This document shows positions 37,422-46,877 of a DNA stretch of 64,000 nt, piece after piece. The position numbers and the translations under genes are program-made. The notes below the pieces were generated by a model. That model ran no database searches. It saw only the letters and a list, made by a program, of their open reading frames with translations, and was not told the origin of the DNA. Position 1 is the stretch's first letter. Each line of letters starts with the position of its first letter. Source of the DNA: Constantimarinum furrinae (GTDB lineage: Bacteria > Bacteroidota > Bacteroidia > Flavobacteriales > Flavobacteriaceae); NCBI RefSeq assembly GCF_014295415.1, contig NZ_CP052909.1:1054001-1118000 (forward strand), read 5' to 3'.

Positions 37422-38060
37422 TTATTTTCTACCAAAATCTGCCGGAATTTCCCCCCAGGCTTTGGTTTCCCATTTTACGACCTTAGTAGTGTAACGGTTT
37501 GTTTTAAGCCAATTTTCGGCTCGTTCAATTAGTTCGAATAACTTTTTATTTTTTGTCGTTTGCTTCAGTTTGGTATTGCACTTTTTACGCTTTACCCAAC
37601 CCATTGCGATCCGTGAATCGGTGTAGATTAAACGATCACTGTTATGTTGCTTCAGAAAGGCGAGTCCGTGTACAATGGCAAGAAACTCTCCTACATTATT
37701 TGTCCCTTGCAAAAAGGGTCCTTGATGAAAAAGTTGTTTATGAGTTTGCGTATCCACTCCGCGATATTCCATTTTCCCAGGATTTCCGCTGGAGGCAGCA
37801 TCTACTGAAATGGAGAGTAAATTTGGTTCGCCAATTTTTGCCAGCTCTTCTTTGGATAGTGTTTTCTTCTTTGCCCCTTTTCCTTTATAATCGGCGTATT
37901 CCTTATTGTAAGCGGTCTTTGCTTCGGAAAATGTATCGAAGGATTTGTACTGGGCACCCTTAACACCGCTTATCGATCGCTTACATTCTTCCCAACTTCC
38001 GAAAATCCCAGCCGGATTTCCAAACCAAACCACATAGAATTTTTGTTTCTTTTTACTCAT
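37422..38060 (-). CDS. rnhA: Ribonuclease H with viroplasmin N-domain
   Basis: 212 residues from the ATG at 38060. The ORF is open for another 34 codons, but that upstream stretch overlaps purN and looks unlike protein. Residues 1-55 (KFYVVWFGNPAGIFGSWEEC, ending with the SFDTFSEAKTAY helix) are the viroplasmin/Caulimovirus-type hybrid-binding domain. Residues ~75-212 are RNase HI, with DAASSGNPG, NNVGEFLAIV and IYTDSRIAMGWV supplying the catalytic acidic residues. It degrades RNA in RNA-DNA hybrids. Its ATG overlaps the purN stop (ATGA), so it is coupled to purN. Confidence 0.9.
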   Translation of the reverse strand: MSKKKQKFYVVWFGNPAGIFGSWEECKRSISGVKGAQYKSFDTFSEAKTAYNKEYADYKGKGAKKKTLSKEELAKIGEPNLLSISVDAASSGNPGKMEYRGVDTQTHKQLFHQGPFLQGTNNVGEFLAIVHGLAFLKQHNSDRLIYTDSRIAMGWVKRKKCNTKLKQTTKNKKLFELIERAENWLKTNRYTTKVVKWETKAWGEIPADFGRK

Positions 38061-38692
38061 GAAGGGTAGTTTTTGCCTTCCCGCTCCTCTGAGGGATGGG
38101 AACTGAGTGGGAGGTCGTTTTCTTCTGAAACCAATATTTTTTCGATCACTTTCGGGAGCCACTTATATTCTAATTGGTGTACTTTTTCCGCTATGGTTTT
38201 GGCAGTATCGGAAGGGATAACAGCCGTAGTTGCCTGAAAGATGATAGCGCCCTCATCATAATGTTCATTTACATAATGGATCGTAATACCCGTTTCTTTC
38301 TCTTTGTGCTCCAAAACTGCCTGATGCACATGACTGCCATACATTCCCTTTCCTCCGTATTTTGGCAAAAGTGCGGGGTGGATATTGATGACCTTATTAG
38401 GAAACTCATGTAGAATGTGCGCCGGAAATTTTAGAAGAAAGCCTGCAAGAACTATGAGATCTGGATTCGTCTCTCGCAGTATATTTAAGACACCATCGGC
38501 TGCGTATAGATCTTCTTTATTGAAGTATAACGATTTGGTATTCAGCTGTTTGGAACGATCTAGTACTTTGGCATCCTTGTTGTTTGTAAGGACAAGAACT
38601 ACCCTGGCAACTTCACCTTGTTGAAAGTATTGAATGATGTTTTGAGTATTGGTACCACTACCTGAAGCAAAAACCACAATGCGCTTCTTCAT
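38057..38692 (-). CDS. purN: Phosphoribosylglycinamide formyltransferase
   Basis: 211 residues. The N-terminal FASGSGTNTQNIIQYF substrate loop, INIHPALLPKYGG (the catalytic Asn-His part) and the later HYVNEHYDEGAII (with the catalytic Asp) are all visible. PurN transfers a formyl group from 10-formyl-tetrahydrofolate to GAR in purine synthesis. The last ~20 residues (after EKILVSEEN) are an extra low-complexity tail. It is first in a purN-rnhA-kinase run and has a candidate promoter at 38737-38771. Confidence 0.95.
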   Translation of the reverse strand: MKKRIVVFASGSGTNTQNIIQYFQQGEVARVVLVLTNNKDAKVLDRSKQLNTKSLYFNKEDLYAADGVLNILRETNPDLIVLAGFLLKFPAHILHEFPNKVINIHPALLPKYGGKGMYGSHVHQAVLEHKEKETGITIHYVNEHYDEGAIIFQATTAVIPSDTAKTIAEKVHQLEYKWLPKVIEKILVSEENDLPLSSHPSEEREGKNYPS

Positions 38693-38736
38693 AAAAGTTG
38701 GTTTGGGGGTTTAGAAGTAAATTAGTAAATAAATAA

Positions 38737-38771
38737 CAAAAGTAAGGCAATAGGGTTTTACTTCGCCCAAA
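38737..38771 (-). promoter_or_regulatory. Candidate promoter of the purN operon
   Basis: The minus strand reads TTTTG at about -33 (38768-38772), a 23-bp spacer and TACTTTTG at -7 (38737-38744), matching the Bacteroidota consensus. The purN ATG lies 44 bp downstream. Confidence 0.6.
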
Positions 38772-38919
38772 ATTGTTTAATTTGGTTTAATCTTTATAAA
38801 TTTAATAGGTTTATATTTAAAGATCGAATACATAAAGAAGTCAATTATATTTAATTGATGTTTTTAATGAAGACAGTTCACATTTTATCTCTAAAATGGT
38901 GTTTTAAATTAAAAAATTT

Positions 38920-38927
38920 TATTTTTG
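38920..38927 (+). promoter_or_regulatory. Candidate -7 promoter element for acpP
   Basis: TATTTTTG fits TAnnTTTG, 32 bp upstream of the acpP ATG. No clear TTTG was found at the -33 distance in this very AT-rich leader. Confidence 0.5.
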
Positions 38928-38959
38928 CCACTTATAATTAAATTAAAAAATCAAGAATT

Positions 38960-39193
38960 ATGTCAGACATTGCATCAAGAGTAAAAGCGATTATCGTAGA
39001 CAAATTAGGTGTTGACGAAAACGAAGTTGTAAACGAAGCCAGCTTCACTAACGACTTAGGGGCCGACTCTTTAGATACGGTAGAGCTTATCATGGAATTT
39101 GAGAAAGAATTTGATATTCAGATTCCGGACGATCAGGCTGAAAACATTGCTACAGTTGGTCAAGCAATCTCCTATATAGAAGAGGCTAAATAA
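38960..39193 (+). CDS. acpP: Acyl carrier protein
   Basis: 77 acidic residues. The phosphopantetheine site is Ser37 in [10 protein letters not shown], in the usual helix-II position. The protein carries growing acyl chains for fatty acid and lipid A synthesis. The genes acpP, fabF and rnc follow in order with 12-bp and 9-bp gaps, the classic bacterial arrangement. A conserved-type AT-rich promoter region of ~270 bp lies upstream, divergent from purN. The length and sequence are entirely ordinary. Confidence 0.97.
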   Translation: MSDIASRVKAIIVDKLGVDENEVVNEASFTNDLGADSLDTVELIMEFEKEFDIQIPDDQAENIATVGQAISYIEEAK

Positions 39194-39205
39194 AACTACT
39201 TCTTT

Positions 39206-40459
39206 ATGGAATTAAAGCGAGTTGTAGTAACAGGTCTTGGCGCCCTTACTCCTATTGGTAACTCTATTTCAGAATATTGGGATGGGTTAGTAAACGGGAA
39301 AAGCGGTTGTGCACCGATTACCTATTTTGATACTGAAAAGTTCAAGACAAAGTTCGCTTGTGAAATAAAGAATTATAATCCAGAAGATCATTTCGACAGA
39401 AAAGAAGCCAGAAAGCTAGATCGTTTTGCTCAGTATGCCCTTGTTTCATCAGATGAAGCAATAGAAGACGCAGGATTCAATCTCGATGAGATCGATAAAT
39501 TCAGAGTCGGGGTAATATGGGGAGCAGGGATTGGCGGACTGGAAACTTTTCAGAATGAAGTAATAAATTTTGCAAAAGGGGATGGAACACCGCGTTTCAA
39601 CCCCTTTTTTATTCCCAAAATGATAGCCGATATTGCCCCGGGTAATATTTCTATCAAACACGGGTTTATGGGGCCAAATTATACTACGGTATCTGCATGC
39701 GCCTCTTCGGCAAATGCAATGATCGATGCACTAAATTATATTCGGTTAGGTCATTGTGATATTATTGTCACTGGTGGAAGTGAGGCAGCCGTTACGCAAG
39801 CCGGAATGGGCGGGTTTAACGCCATGCATGCACTTTCTACACGAAATGACAGCCCCGAAACCGCTTCCAGACCATTCGACGCTACCCGCGACGGATTTGT
39901 ATTGGGAGAAGGAGCAGGTGCTTTAATCCTTGAAGAATACGAGCACGCTAAGAAACGAGGTGCTAAAATATATGCCGAAATAATTGGTGGAGGAATGTCT
40001 AGTGATGCATATCATATGACAGCCCCACACCCCGATGGAATTGGAGTGGAACGTGTAATGCTGAATTGCCTCCGCGATGCCAACGTAAAACCGGAAGAGG
40101 TTGATGCCATTAATACTCATGGTACTTCAACACCACTGGGTGATGTTGCCGAATTAATAGCTATTGGAAAAGTATTTGGTGATCATGCTAAGGATATCAA
40201 CATTAATTCTACCAAGTCTATGACCGGCCATTTGTTGGGAGCTGCCGGGGCCATTGAAGCTATTGCTTCTATACTTGCAATGCAACACGGCACGGTACCA
40301 CCTACCATCAATCACACCACTGTGGATGAGAATATTGACCCGGATCTGAATCTTACACTCAACAAGGCACAGAAAAGAGACATTAAGATCTGCATGAGCA
40401 ATACCTTTGGTTTTGGAGGGCACAATGCCTGTGTACTATTTAAAAGACATGAGGCCTAA
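39206..40459 (+). CDS. fabF: 3-oxoacyl-[acyl-carrier-protein] synthase II
   Basis: 417 residues. The active site is Cys165 in VSACASSAN, with the two histidines in NTHGTSTPLGD and MTGHLLGAAG. It condenses malonyl-ACP with the growing acyl-ACP and adjusts membrane fluidity by elongating unsaturated chains in organisms that have this pathway. It sits between acpP and rnc and is probably co-transcribed with both. Confidence 0.97.
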   Translation: MELKRVVVTGLGALTPIGNSISEYWDGLVNGKSGCAPITYFDTEKFKTKFACEIKNYNPEDHFDRKEARKLDRFAQYALVSSDEAIEDAGFNLDEIDKFRVGVIWGAGIGGLETFQNEVINFAKGDGTPRFNPFFIPKMIADIAPGNISIKHGFMGPNYTTVSACASSANAMIDALNYIRLGHCDIIVTGGSEAAVTQAGMGGFNAMHALSTRNDSPETASRPFDATRDGFVLGEGAGALILEEYEHAKKRGAKIYAEIIGGGMSSDAYHMTAPHPDGIGVERVMLNCLRDANVKPEEVDAINTHGTSTPLGDVAELIAIGKVFGDHAKDININSTKSMTGHLLGAAGAIEAIASILAMQHGTVPPTINHTTVDENIDPDLNLTLNKAQKRDIKICMSNTFGFGGHNACVLFKRHEA

Positions 40460-40468
40460 AAAATGTAA

Positions 40469-41212
40469 ATGGCATCAATTAAAAACATATTTAATTCTCG
40501 TTCTTCAACCGACGGGGATTTTTTTTATTCCTTAAAGAAAATTCTGGGATTTAAACCCAAGAACATTTCGATCTACGAAGAAGCATTTACACATCGTTCC
40601 ATGAACGAGAAAAACGATGACGGGCACTCTCAAAACTATGAACGTTTGGAGTTTCTGGGTGATGCCATGATCGGGTCTGTGATCGCCTCTCATCTTTTTA
40701 AGGAAGTACCCGGAGGAAACGAAGGATATCTAACTAAAATGCGATCTAAAGTAGTTAGCCGGGAACATCTTAACGAATTAGGACGTGATCTAAACTTGAT
40801 CAGTTTTGTAAAAACAACTATTCCTTTAAGTCAGTTTGGCGGCAATATCCACGGCAACGTCTTTGAAGCGCTTGTTGGGGCGATTTATCTCGACAGAGGA
40901 TACAAATATGTGGAGAAGTTCATAAATAAGCGCGTGATAAAACCCTATGTCGACATACAGAAACTGGAAGGGAAGGTAATTAGCTATAAAAGCCTGTTTA
41001 TCGAATGGTGCCAGAAAAATAAAAAGCCCTTTAAATTTTCGGTATATGAAGACACAGGCAATGATGCCCTTAAGCACTTTGCAGTTCGTCTGAAATTAGA
41101 CAATGAAACTGTGGGAAAGGCCCGAGCCACCTCAAAGAAAAAGGCCGAAGAGCGCGCTGCAAAAAGAGCGTTTTTTAAACTTCAAAAAAGAATGGATACA
41201 GAAAGGGCCTGA
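40469..41212 (+). CDS. rnc: Ribonuclease III
   Basis: 247 residues. The signature box ERLEFLGDAMIG is near residue 53, with a second acidic cluster at GNVFEALVGAIYLD. The C-terminal dsRNA-binding domain (about 175-245) ends KARATSKKKAEERAAKRAFF. The enzyme processes double-stranded RNA, including rRNA precursors. The N-terminus has a short extra stretch before the folded domain. It follows fabF by 9 bp. Confidence 0.96.
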   Translation: MASIKNIFNSRSSTDGDFFYSLKKILGFKPKNISIYEEAFTHRSMNEKNDDGHSQNYERLEFLGDAMIGSVIASHLFKEVPGGNEGYLTKMRSKVVSREHLNELGRDLNLISFVKTTIPLSQFGGNIHGNVFEALVGAIYLDRGYKYVEKFINKRVIKPYVDIQKLEGKVISYKSLFIEWCQKNKKPFKFSVYEDTGNDALKHFAVRLKLDNETVGKARATSKKKAEERAAKRAFFKLQKRMDTERA

Positions 41213-41259
41213 TTTTTTTTCTATGTGACGCCATTGTTATAATTTTAGTAAAAAATTGA

Positions 41260-41748
41260 ATGGCACACCACAAACTCATACTGGACGACGATTTAAATGA
41301 GGATTATTCTCTTATCGCCATTCATTGCAGCGAAGAATCCTATAAAGTTGCGTATCTCTTAAACCGTTTTGCCTCTTTAAAATTAAAGCGAAAGCCTGTA
41401 GATCTGGAATATTCGAGCAAAGGGATGGACGTTACGTTTCCGGTATTCGAATTTGAACATACCATGTTCTATACCACTTACAATCTGGTTGCGAACAAAT
41501 GTAAATCTTCACAGTTGCATACCAGTTCCAGTGGACTTTTCAGTGAGGATTTTTCAGACAGGTCTGTCGTGACCTATCTTATTCCGGAATACAAAAAAGT
41601 AGATTATTTTCTGAAAATACAATCAGATTTTGAGGTTATTCCGCTTCGCAAACTTATTTCAGAAATAAATGAAATAAAACAAGTAATTTCGGCATATAGT
41701 CTCGATCTTGATCAGATAAAGTCCAAGAACAATTTAATTTTTGATTAA
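41260..41748 (+). CDS. IPExxxVDY family protein
   Basis: 162 residues. The hallmark sequence YLIPEYKKVDYFLKI is present at about residues 106-120, the motif that names this Bacteroidota-only family. No enzyme motif, signal peptide or membrane segment is seen. The function is unknown; the constant position between rnc and pyk suggests a housekeeping or regulatory role. The stop codon TAA shares its last base with the pyk ATG (TAATG), so pyk translation is coupled to it. Confidence 0.88.
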   Translation: MAHHKLILDDDLNEDYSLIAIHCSEESYKVAYLLNRFASLKLKRKPVDLEYSSKGMDVTFPVFEFEHTMFYTTYNLVANKCKSSQLHTSSSGLFSEDFSDRSVVTYLIPEYKKVDYFLKIQSDFEVIPLRKLISEINEIKQVISAYSLDLDQIKSKNNLIFD

Positions 41749-43178
41749 TGCCAGAATTTAAAAGAACAAAAATAGTAGCTACACTCGGACCCGCAACTTC
41801 AGAAAGAGCTGTCGTTAAACGAATGATCGAAGAAGGGGTAAATGTCTTTAGAGTAAATTTTTCTCATGCCGATTATTCAGATGTGAAAAGGAGTCTTAAG
41901 ATGATCCGAAGTGTACAAAAGGAATTAAAGACATCTACGGCAATCCTGGCCGACCTGCAAGGCCCTAAATTGCGTGTTGGTCTCATGAAGGAAGAAGTGG
42001 TAGTTGACACGGGTGATGAGCTCTATTTTTGTACCGGAGAGGAATTTGAAGGCACCCGGGACCGCATTTATATGAATTACGATAACTTTCCCAAAGATGT
42101 AAATCCGGGAGAGCGCATTTTATTAGACGATGGAAAACTCATTTTTGAGGTACTTAAGACCAATAAAAAGGATGAAGTTAAGGCTAGAGTAATTCAGGGA
42201 GGTCCATTGCGTTCCAAAAAGGGAGTCAACCTTCCCAATACCTCCATTTCTCTTCCGGCACTCACGGCCAAGGATAAGGAAGACGCTATTTTTGCCATTT
42301 CTCAACAAGTAGATTGGATCGCTTTATCATTTGTTCGAAACAGCGACGACCTTAAGGAGTTGCAGGCGATCATCGAAGCACACAGTGAGTACAAGATTCC
42401 AATTATCGCGAAGATTGAAAAACCCGAAGCAGTTGAAAATATTGATAAAATTATCGCCTATTGCGACGGAATTATGGTTGCACGTGGAGATCTCGGGGTA
42501 GAGGTGCCTGCAGAGGAAGTCCCTTTAATTCAAAAAGAATTAGTGCTCACAGCAAAACGGGCCCGAATTCCCGTGATCATCGCTACACAAATGATGGAAA
42601 CCATGATCACATCGCTCACCCCAACGCGGGCCGAGGTAAACGACGTGGCAAATTCGGTAATGGACGGTGCCGATGCCGTAATGCTTTCAGGAGAGACATC
42701 CGTAGGGAAGTATCCTGTAGAAGTGATCAAGACCATGTCTAATATTTTAAAACGTGTTGAAAATTCGGCTTTAATTCATGTTCCACAGGAACCACCACAT
42801 ATAAGAACCAATCGTTATATCACCAAATCGATCTGCTATCACGCGGCGCACATGGCGAATGAGATCGAAGCAAAAGCAATTTGTACGCTAACCAATAGTG
42901 GTTATACTGCCTTTCAGATCTCTGCCTGGCGTCCGTCTGCTCACATTCTGGTATTTACTTCCAATCACCGGATCCTTTCACGACTTAACTTGCTATGGGG
43001 AGTAAAGGCCTTCTTTTACGATAAATTCGTTAGTACCGACGAAACCGTTGAGGATGTAAACAAGATCGCCCGTGACTACGGATTCGTAGACAAGGGCGAC
43101 TATCTGATCAATCTGGCAGCCATGCCCATAGCCGATAAAGGCATGGTTAATACGCTGCGGGTTTCACTTGTAAAATAA
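41748..43178 (+). CDS. pyk: Pyruvate kinase
   Basis: 476 residues. Conserved blocks are KIVATLGPAT, the K+/Mg2+ region with NFSHADY, the catalytic-lysine region IIAKIEKPEA, then MVARGDLGVE and TQMMETM. The enzyme makes pyruvate and ATP from phosphoenolpyruvate. Its ATG overlaps the preceding stop by one base (TAATG). It ends 2 bp before the convergent SH3-lipoprotein gene. No terminator is visible between them. Confidence 0.97.
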   Translation: MPEFKRTKIVATLGPATSERAVVKRMIEEGVNVFRVNFSHADYSDVKRSLKMIRSVQKELKTSTAILADLQGPKLRVGLMKEEVVVDTGDELYFCTGEEFEGTRDRIYMNYDNFPKDVNPGERILLDDGKLIFEVLKTNKKDEVKARVIQGGPLRSKKGVNLPNTSISLPALTAKDKEDAIFAISQQVDWIALSFVRNSDDLKELQAIIEAHSEYKIPIIAKIEKPEAVENIDKIIAYCDGIMVARGDLGVEVPAEEVPLIQKELVLTAKRARIPVIIATQMMETMITSLTPTRAEVNDVANSVMDGADAVMLSGETSVGKYPVEVIKTMSNILKRVENSALIHVPQEPPHIRTNRYITKSICYHAAHMANEIEAKAICTLTNSGYTAFQISAWRPSAHILVFTSNHRILSRLNLLWGVKAFFYDKFVSTDETVEDVNKIARDYGFVDKGDYLINLAAMPIADKGMVNTLRVSLVK

Positions 43179-43180
43179 AC

Positions 43181-43954
43181 CTATTCGATGGTCTCGGTTT
43201 CCGAGATCTTCATAGCCTCTCCGTCTTTTACGATAGAAACTGTTCTAGAAATGTTTTTTGCTTTATAGACATATTCTATTTTTTCTAAGCTATTGTCGTT
43301 ACGACTAATGCGCAGTTCACTGGTCCAGATATCCTTTTTAGGTTTTTTATCCTTCACTGTTTCTTGATTGCTTCCTTTGGGATCGGGGAATGCAAGCTCT
43401 TTTGGAAAATCGAAGAGACGCTGTGCAACAAAATAGGCTTCGTGCCACTTTGTCGTCGGTAACATAAGAGTTTTGGTGGTAGATGGCTTACTTGCCGTTC
43501 CTCCTGCTGTTTCTTCAAAGGAGACGTTGGGGAACTGCTCTTTCAATTGGGTGGCATAGCCCGTAAAATTTATGTCGGGCTCCGGAGGAAAGAATCGCGA
43601 CAGATAACCGTTAAATGCAAAACCCTTTTTGTGATTAAATTCTACTTCATCCATGCCTCCTTTAATTCCCCCTACGGTCATGGTGGTGTTTTTTTCAGGA
43701 GTCAACACTCGTACTTTGGTGCCATATGGCATTACGGAAAGCTTTTCACTATTGAGATTATTGAATTCACGGAGTGAAAGTCCGCTGAAGGCTGTTACAT
43801 ACAAATATTCCGGGGAAGTTTCAGATGCGTCGATATCGGCAACGGCAAGATCATTTGAAGTCGTGTCGGTTTCGGTGTCTTTGGTCTCATTGTTACACGA
43901 GATCATAAGGGCTGTAAGGGCAATAAACAGAATGGAAAATGCTACTTTTTTCAT
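43181..43954 (-). CDS. SH3-domain lipoprotein
   Basis: 257 residues. A lipoprotein signal ends LMISC (Cys20), followed by a threonine/acid-rich linker. A bacterial SH3-like segment (YVTAFSGLSLREFNN...GTKVRVL) occupies about residues 50-85. The remaining ~150 residues hold a KDIWTSELRISRNDNSLEK-type beta-rich region of no recognised family. Such proteins may bind cell-wall peptides or act as inhibitors; nothing here proves it. It is a single minus-strand gene convergent with pyk. Confidence 0.75.
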   Translation of the reverse strand: MKKVAFSILFIALTALMISCNNETKDTETDTTSNDLAVADIDASETSPEYLYVTAFSGLSLREFNNLNSEKLSVMPYGTKVRVLTPEKNTTMTVGGIKGGMDEVEFNHKKGFAFNGYLSRFFPPEPDINFTGYATQLKEQFPNVSFEETAGGTASKPSTTKTLMLPTTKWHEAYFVAQRLFDFPKELAFPDPKGSNQETVKDKKPKKDIWTSELRISRNDNSLEKIEYVYKAKNISRTVSIVKDGEAMKISETETIE

Positions 43955-44025
43955 AACGATGTGGATTTAAGTTAATAATTATAAAGTAGCGGTTTTACAT
44001 AAGTACGGGTTTTAACTAAGGTTGA

Positions 44026-45132
44026 TCAAAAATCTAATTTTAACTGAACATCTACACTGTAATTTTGTTCTAAAGTTTTCTTTTTTTCCTGTTCGTTGTT
44101 GAGGGTGGATATTGAAATTCCCAACAACCGTACCGATTCCTGCATCTTTTCCTGAAATAACAAATCTTTAACAGTCTCCAAGATCAGTGATGCGGAAGAC
44201 ACAAAATGTGGTAAGGTCTTGCTTCTTGTTTGTAACGTAAAATCACTGTATTTAATTTTTAGCGTAATGGTTTTTCCAGCGATCTTGTTTTTTTTCAACC
44301 GGCGTTCTACTTCTTCGGCGATCTGTTTTAATCGTTCCAGCATAAAAACTTCGGAGGCGATATTTTCATTAAAGGTGCGCTCTGCAGCCAATGACTTCTG
44401 AATTCGCGAAGGCTTTACTGCGCTGTTATGACTTCCGCGAACGACCTGATAGTAGTATGTTCCGCTTTTTCCAAAATGTTCGGTTAAAAATGCTTCTGTC
44501 TTCGATTTCAGGTCTTTCCCGGTAAAAATCCCCAATCGATACATTTTTTCCTTGGTTACTTTCCCAACTCCGTAGAATTTTTTAATATCAAGTGCTTCCA
44601 GAAAAGGAAGAACCTCTTCTGGGGGTACTGTTTTTTGACCGTTGGGTTTATTGAAATCACTGGCAACTTTGGCGATAAATTTATTGATGGATATTCCCGC
44701 ACTGGCATTAAGCCCTAATTTGTCCTTTATCTTCTTACGGATCTCCATCGCAATAAGGGTTGCGCTCGGATTTCCTTTTTTATTCTGAGTGACGTCCAGA
44801 TAGGCTTCATCCATCGAGAGCGGTTCTACAAGATCGGTATACTCATAAAAGATATTTCTAATGGCTTTAGAGATCTCTTTGTATCTGTCGAATCTCGGCT
44901 TTACAAAAATAAGGTCAGGGCAATTCCGTCTTGCGGCCACTCCGCTCATCGCGCTTCGCACTCCAAATTTTCTCGCTTCATAGCTTGCAGCACTTACAAC
45001 ACCTCTAACCGAACTTCCGCCAACGGCAATAGGTTTTCCAACCAGATCTGGATTGTCTAATTGCTCCACCGAAGCGTAAAAAGCATCCATATCTACGTGT
45101 ATGATCTTTCGAACCGGAAAGGTATTCTCCAT
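44026..45132 (-). CDS. dinB: DNA polymerase IV
   Basis: 368 residues, a Y-family polymerase. The palm carries HVDMDAFYASVEQ near the N-terminus and SMDEAYLDVT near 104, the two acidic motifs. A helix-hairpin-helix region and little finger follow. The C-terminal VQLKLDF is a likely sliding-clamp-binding motif. It does error-prone bypass of damage. It is a single gene, divergent from the CYTH gene, with a short shared leader. No LexA box was identified. Confidence 0.95.
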   Translation of the reverse strand: MENTFPVRKIIHVDMDAFYASVEQLDNPDLVGKPIAVGGSSVRGVVSAASYEARKFGVRSAMSGVAARRNCPDLIFVKPRFDRYKEISKAIRNIFYEYTDLVEPLSMDEAYLDVTQNKKGNPSATLIAMEIRKKIKDKLGLNASAGISINKFIAKVASDFNKPNGQKTVPPEEVLPFLEALDIKKFYGVGKVTKEKMYRLGIFTGKDLKSKTEAFLTEHFGKSGTYYYQVVRGSHNSAVKPSRIQKSLAAERTFNENIASEVFMLERLKQIAEEVERRLKKNKIAGKTITLKIKYSDFTLQTRSKTLPHFVSSASLILETVKDLLFQEKMQESVRLLGISISTLNNEQEKKKTLEQNYSVDVQLKLDF

Positions 45133-45175
45133 CCCATAAAATTATAATATCTTAGTGAGAGTTTGTCATAACATC

Positions 45176-45655
45176 ATGATTGAAATTGAGAGAAAATTTT
45201 TGGTGACTTCCGAAGCCTATAAAGCGGAAGCCTTTACAAAAACCCTAATTAAACAGGGGTTTTTAAATACCGATCCGTATCGAACAGTTCGCGTTAGGAT
45301 TAGAGGTGAAAAAGCCTTTATTACGGTAAAAGGGATGTCGAATACCTTAGGGACAACACGCTTCGAATGGGAAAAGGAAATCTCTGTTGAAGATGCAGAA
45401 GCGCTTCTTTCCCTATGTGAAGAAGGCGTAGTTGAAAAGATTCGATATGAAATTAAAGTTGGTTACCATACCTTTGAAGTGGACGAATTTTTGGGGGATA
45501 ATCGCGGCCTCACTATAGCCGAAATTGAACTGGCCTCCGAAAATGAAGTTTTTACTTCCCCCGATTGGCTGGGATTGGAAGTCACCGGAGAGGCAAAATA
45601 TTATAATTCGCAACTTAGTAAGCACGCATATAAATTCTGGAACAATGAAATTTAA
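45176..45655 (+). CDS. CYTH domain-containing triphosphatase-like protein
   Basis: 159 residues from the ATG at 45176. It begins with the EIERKFLV signature of the CYTH superfamily, followed by TVRVRIRGEKAFITVKG and a late ELASENE. The family folds as a triphosphate tunnel enzyme that hydrolyses inorganic triphosphate or, rarely, acts as an adenylate cyclase. A GTG 21 bp upstream is in frame but less likely. The 3' end overlaps the next gene by 11 bp. Confidence 0.88.
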   Translation: MIEIERKFLVTSEAYKAEAFTKTLIKQGFLNTDPYRTVRVRIRGEKAFITVKGMSNTLGTTRFEWEKEISVEDAEALLSLCEEGVVEKIRYEIKVGYHTFEVDEFLGDNRGLTIAEIELASENEVFTSPDWLGLEVTGEAKYYNSQLSKHAYKFWNNEI

Positions 45656-46169
45656 GATCACACTACTCACTATACTTTTAATCGGGCTTGCCGCCTGTAA
45701 AAATGATGCACATCACAGCGACCATGATCATAAACATTCCGATTCATTGCACATAGATGAAAAAGCGGTGATGCAAAAAGAGTCTTTTTCCGAGCTCAAG
45801 GAACGCTTAATGAAAGAAGGCTATCAGATCTTCGATTATGTCGATGAAAGATCGGGAGATAGCACCTTAATGCAACAGTATTTTATTGCGTTTTTAAAAC
45901 GAGGACCGGTTAGAGATCAGCCGAAGGAAGTTACCGATAGTCTTCAGAAATTGCACATGGAGCATTTGGGACGAATGTATTATGAAGGGTATGCTTCAAT
46001 TTCAGGACCTTTTGGTGATGATGGGGACATACGCGGAATTACCATTTATAATGTACCTACCCTAAAAATGGCAGACAGTCTGGCCAATATGGACCCTATG
46101 GTAAAAGCAGGTCGTTTGGTGATAGAAGTCCATCCGTGGTGGGCTGCGAAAGGCTTCCCGCTGCGTTAG
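45645..46169 (+). CDS. YCII-related domain lipoprotein
   Basis: 174 residues from the ATG at 45645. The frame is open further upstream, but the start used gives a clean lipoprotein signal MKFKITLLTILLIGLAAC with a lipobox at 18. The first ~25 mature residues are histidine rich (HHSDHDHKHSDSLH). The C-terminal ~110 residues fit the YCII/YciI-like dimeric alpha+beta domain (YFIAFLKRG...HLGRMYYEG, then the IYNVPTLKMADSL end). The histidine cluster may bind divalent metal. The 5' end overlaps the CYTH gene by 11 bp, so the two are coupled. Confidence 0.78.
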   Translation: MKFKITLLTILLIGLAACKNDAHHSDHDHKHSDSLHIDEKAVMQKESFSELKERLMKEGYQIFDYVDERSGDSTLMQQYFIAFLKRGPVRDQPKEVTDSLQKLHMEHLGRMYYEGYASISGPFGDDGDIRGITIYNVPTLKMADSLANMDPMVKAGRLVIEVHPWWAAKGFPLR

Positions 46170-46178
46170 TCCGGTAAT

Positions 46179-46877
46179 TTATTGAGCCAACTGTACTACC
46201 TTCCTAATTTCATGTACGTCTGAAGTACCCACAACGCCTGTTTCAAAAAGTGAGTTTGGAATGACATTCTGTTTAGGAATAGCAGATAAATGCACACAGG
46301 TAAATCCTGTTCTTTTAAAGAGCATTACATTTTCTGAAGTAATCCCGCTTCCCGGCATGATCTCCGGTTTTCCTTCTGAAAATACTCTCAATTGGTTCAA
46401 TAATTCAATGCCGGCCTCCGCGTACTGCTGAAGCCCGGACGACAATAAACGTGTAATCTGTAATTTCTGAAGTTGTTGTAGTGATTTCAGCGGATCTGAA
46501 ACACGATCGAAGGCCCGGTGAAAGGTAAATTCCATCCCATCGGCTGCTTGTATCAGCGTTTTTGTCCTTCGTTCATCAATAGATCCTTCCGAAGTCAATA
46601 CTCCGCTTACAATGCCGGGACATTTCAGTGTCTTGCAATAGGAAATTGTGTCTAACATCTCCTGTAATTCTTCTTCCGAATAACAAAAATCACCACCTCG
46701 GGGACGCACCAGTACATGCGTTGGAATGTCAAGTTCATCTATTACCTTTTTAATTAAATGGTGCGACGGACTCACCCCACCTACGGCTAGATTTTCACAA
46801 AGTTCAATTCGATGAGCTCCACCCATTTGAGCTGCTTTAGCACTTTCGAAACTGTTGGCGCAAATTTCTACGATCAT
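46179..46877 (-). CDS. cutC: Copper homeostasis protein CutC
   Basis: 232 residues of the CutC TIM barrel: IVEICANSFESAKAAQMGGA, then GGVSPSHHLI, VLVRPRGGDFCYS and HRAFDRVSDP, with the end MPGSGIT. The family was linked to copper tolerance in E. coli, but that link is disputed and the true role is unclear. It is the last gene of the five-gene minus-strand operon. Its ATG overlaps the stop of the GH20 hexosaminidase gene (TAATG). Confidence 0.92.
   Translation of the reverse strand: MIVEICANSFESAKAAQMGGAHRIELCENLAVGGVSPSHHLIKKVIDELDIPTHVLVRPRGGDFCYSEEELQEMLDTISYCKTLKCPGIVSGVLTSEGSIDERRTKTLIQAADGMEFTFHRAFDRVSDPLKSLQQLQKLQITRLLSSGLQQYAEAGIELLNQLRVFSEGKPEIMPGSGITSENVMLFKRTGFTCVHLSAIPKQNVIPNSLFETGVVGTSDVHEIRKVVQLAQ

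Noticed and set aside
37422-38162. Longer RNase H start at 38162 giving 246 residues
   Set aside because: The first 34 residues lie inside purN and look like translation of another frame. The ATG at 38060 begins the viroplasmin domain and overlaps the purN stop as ATGA.
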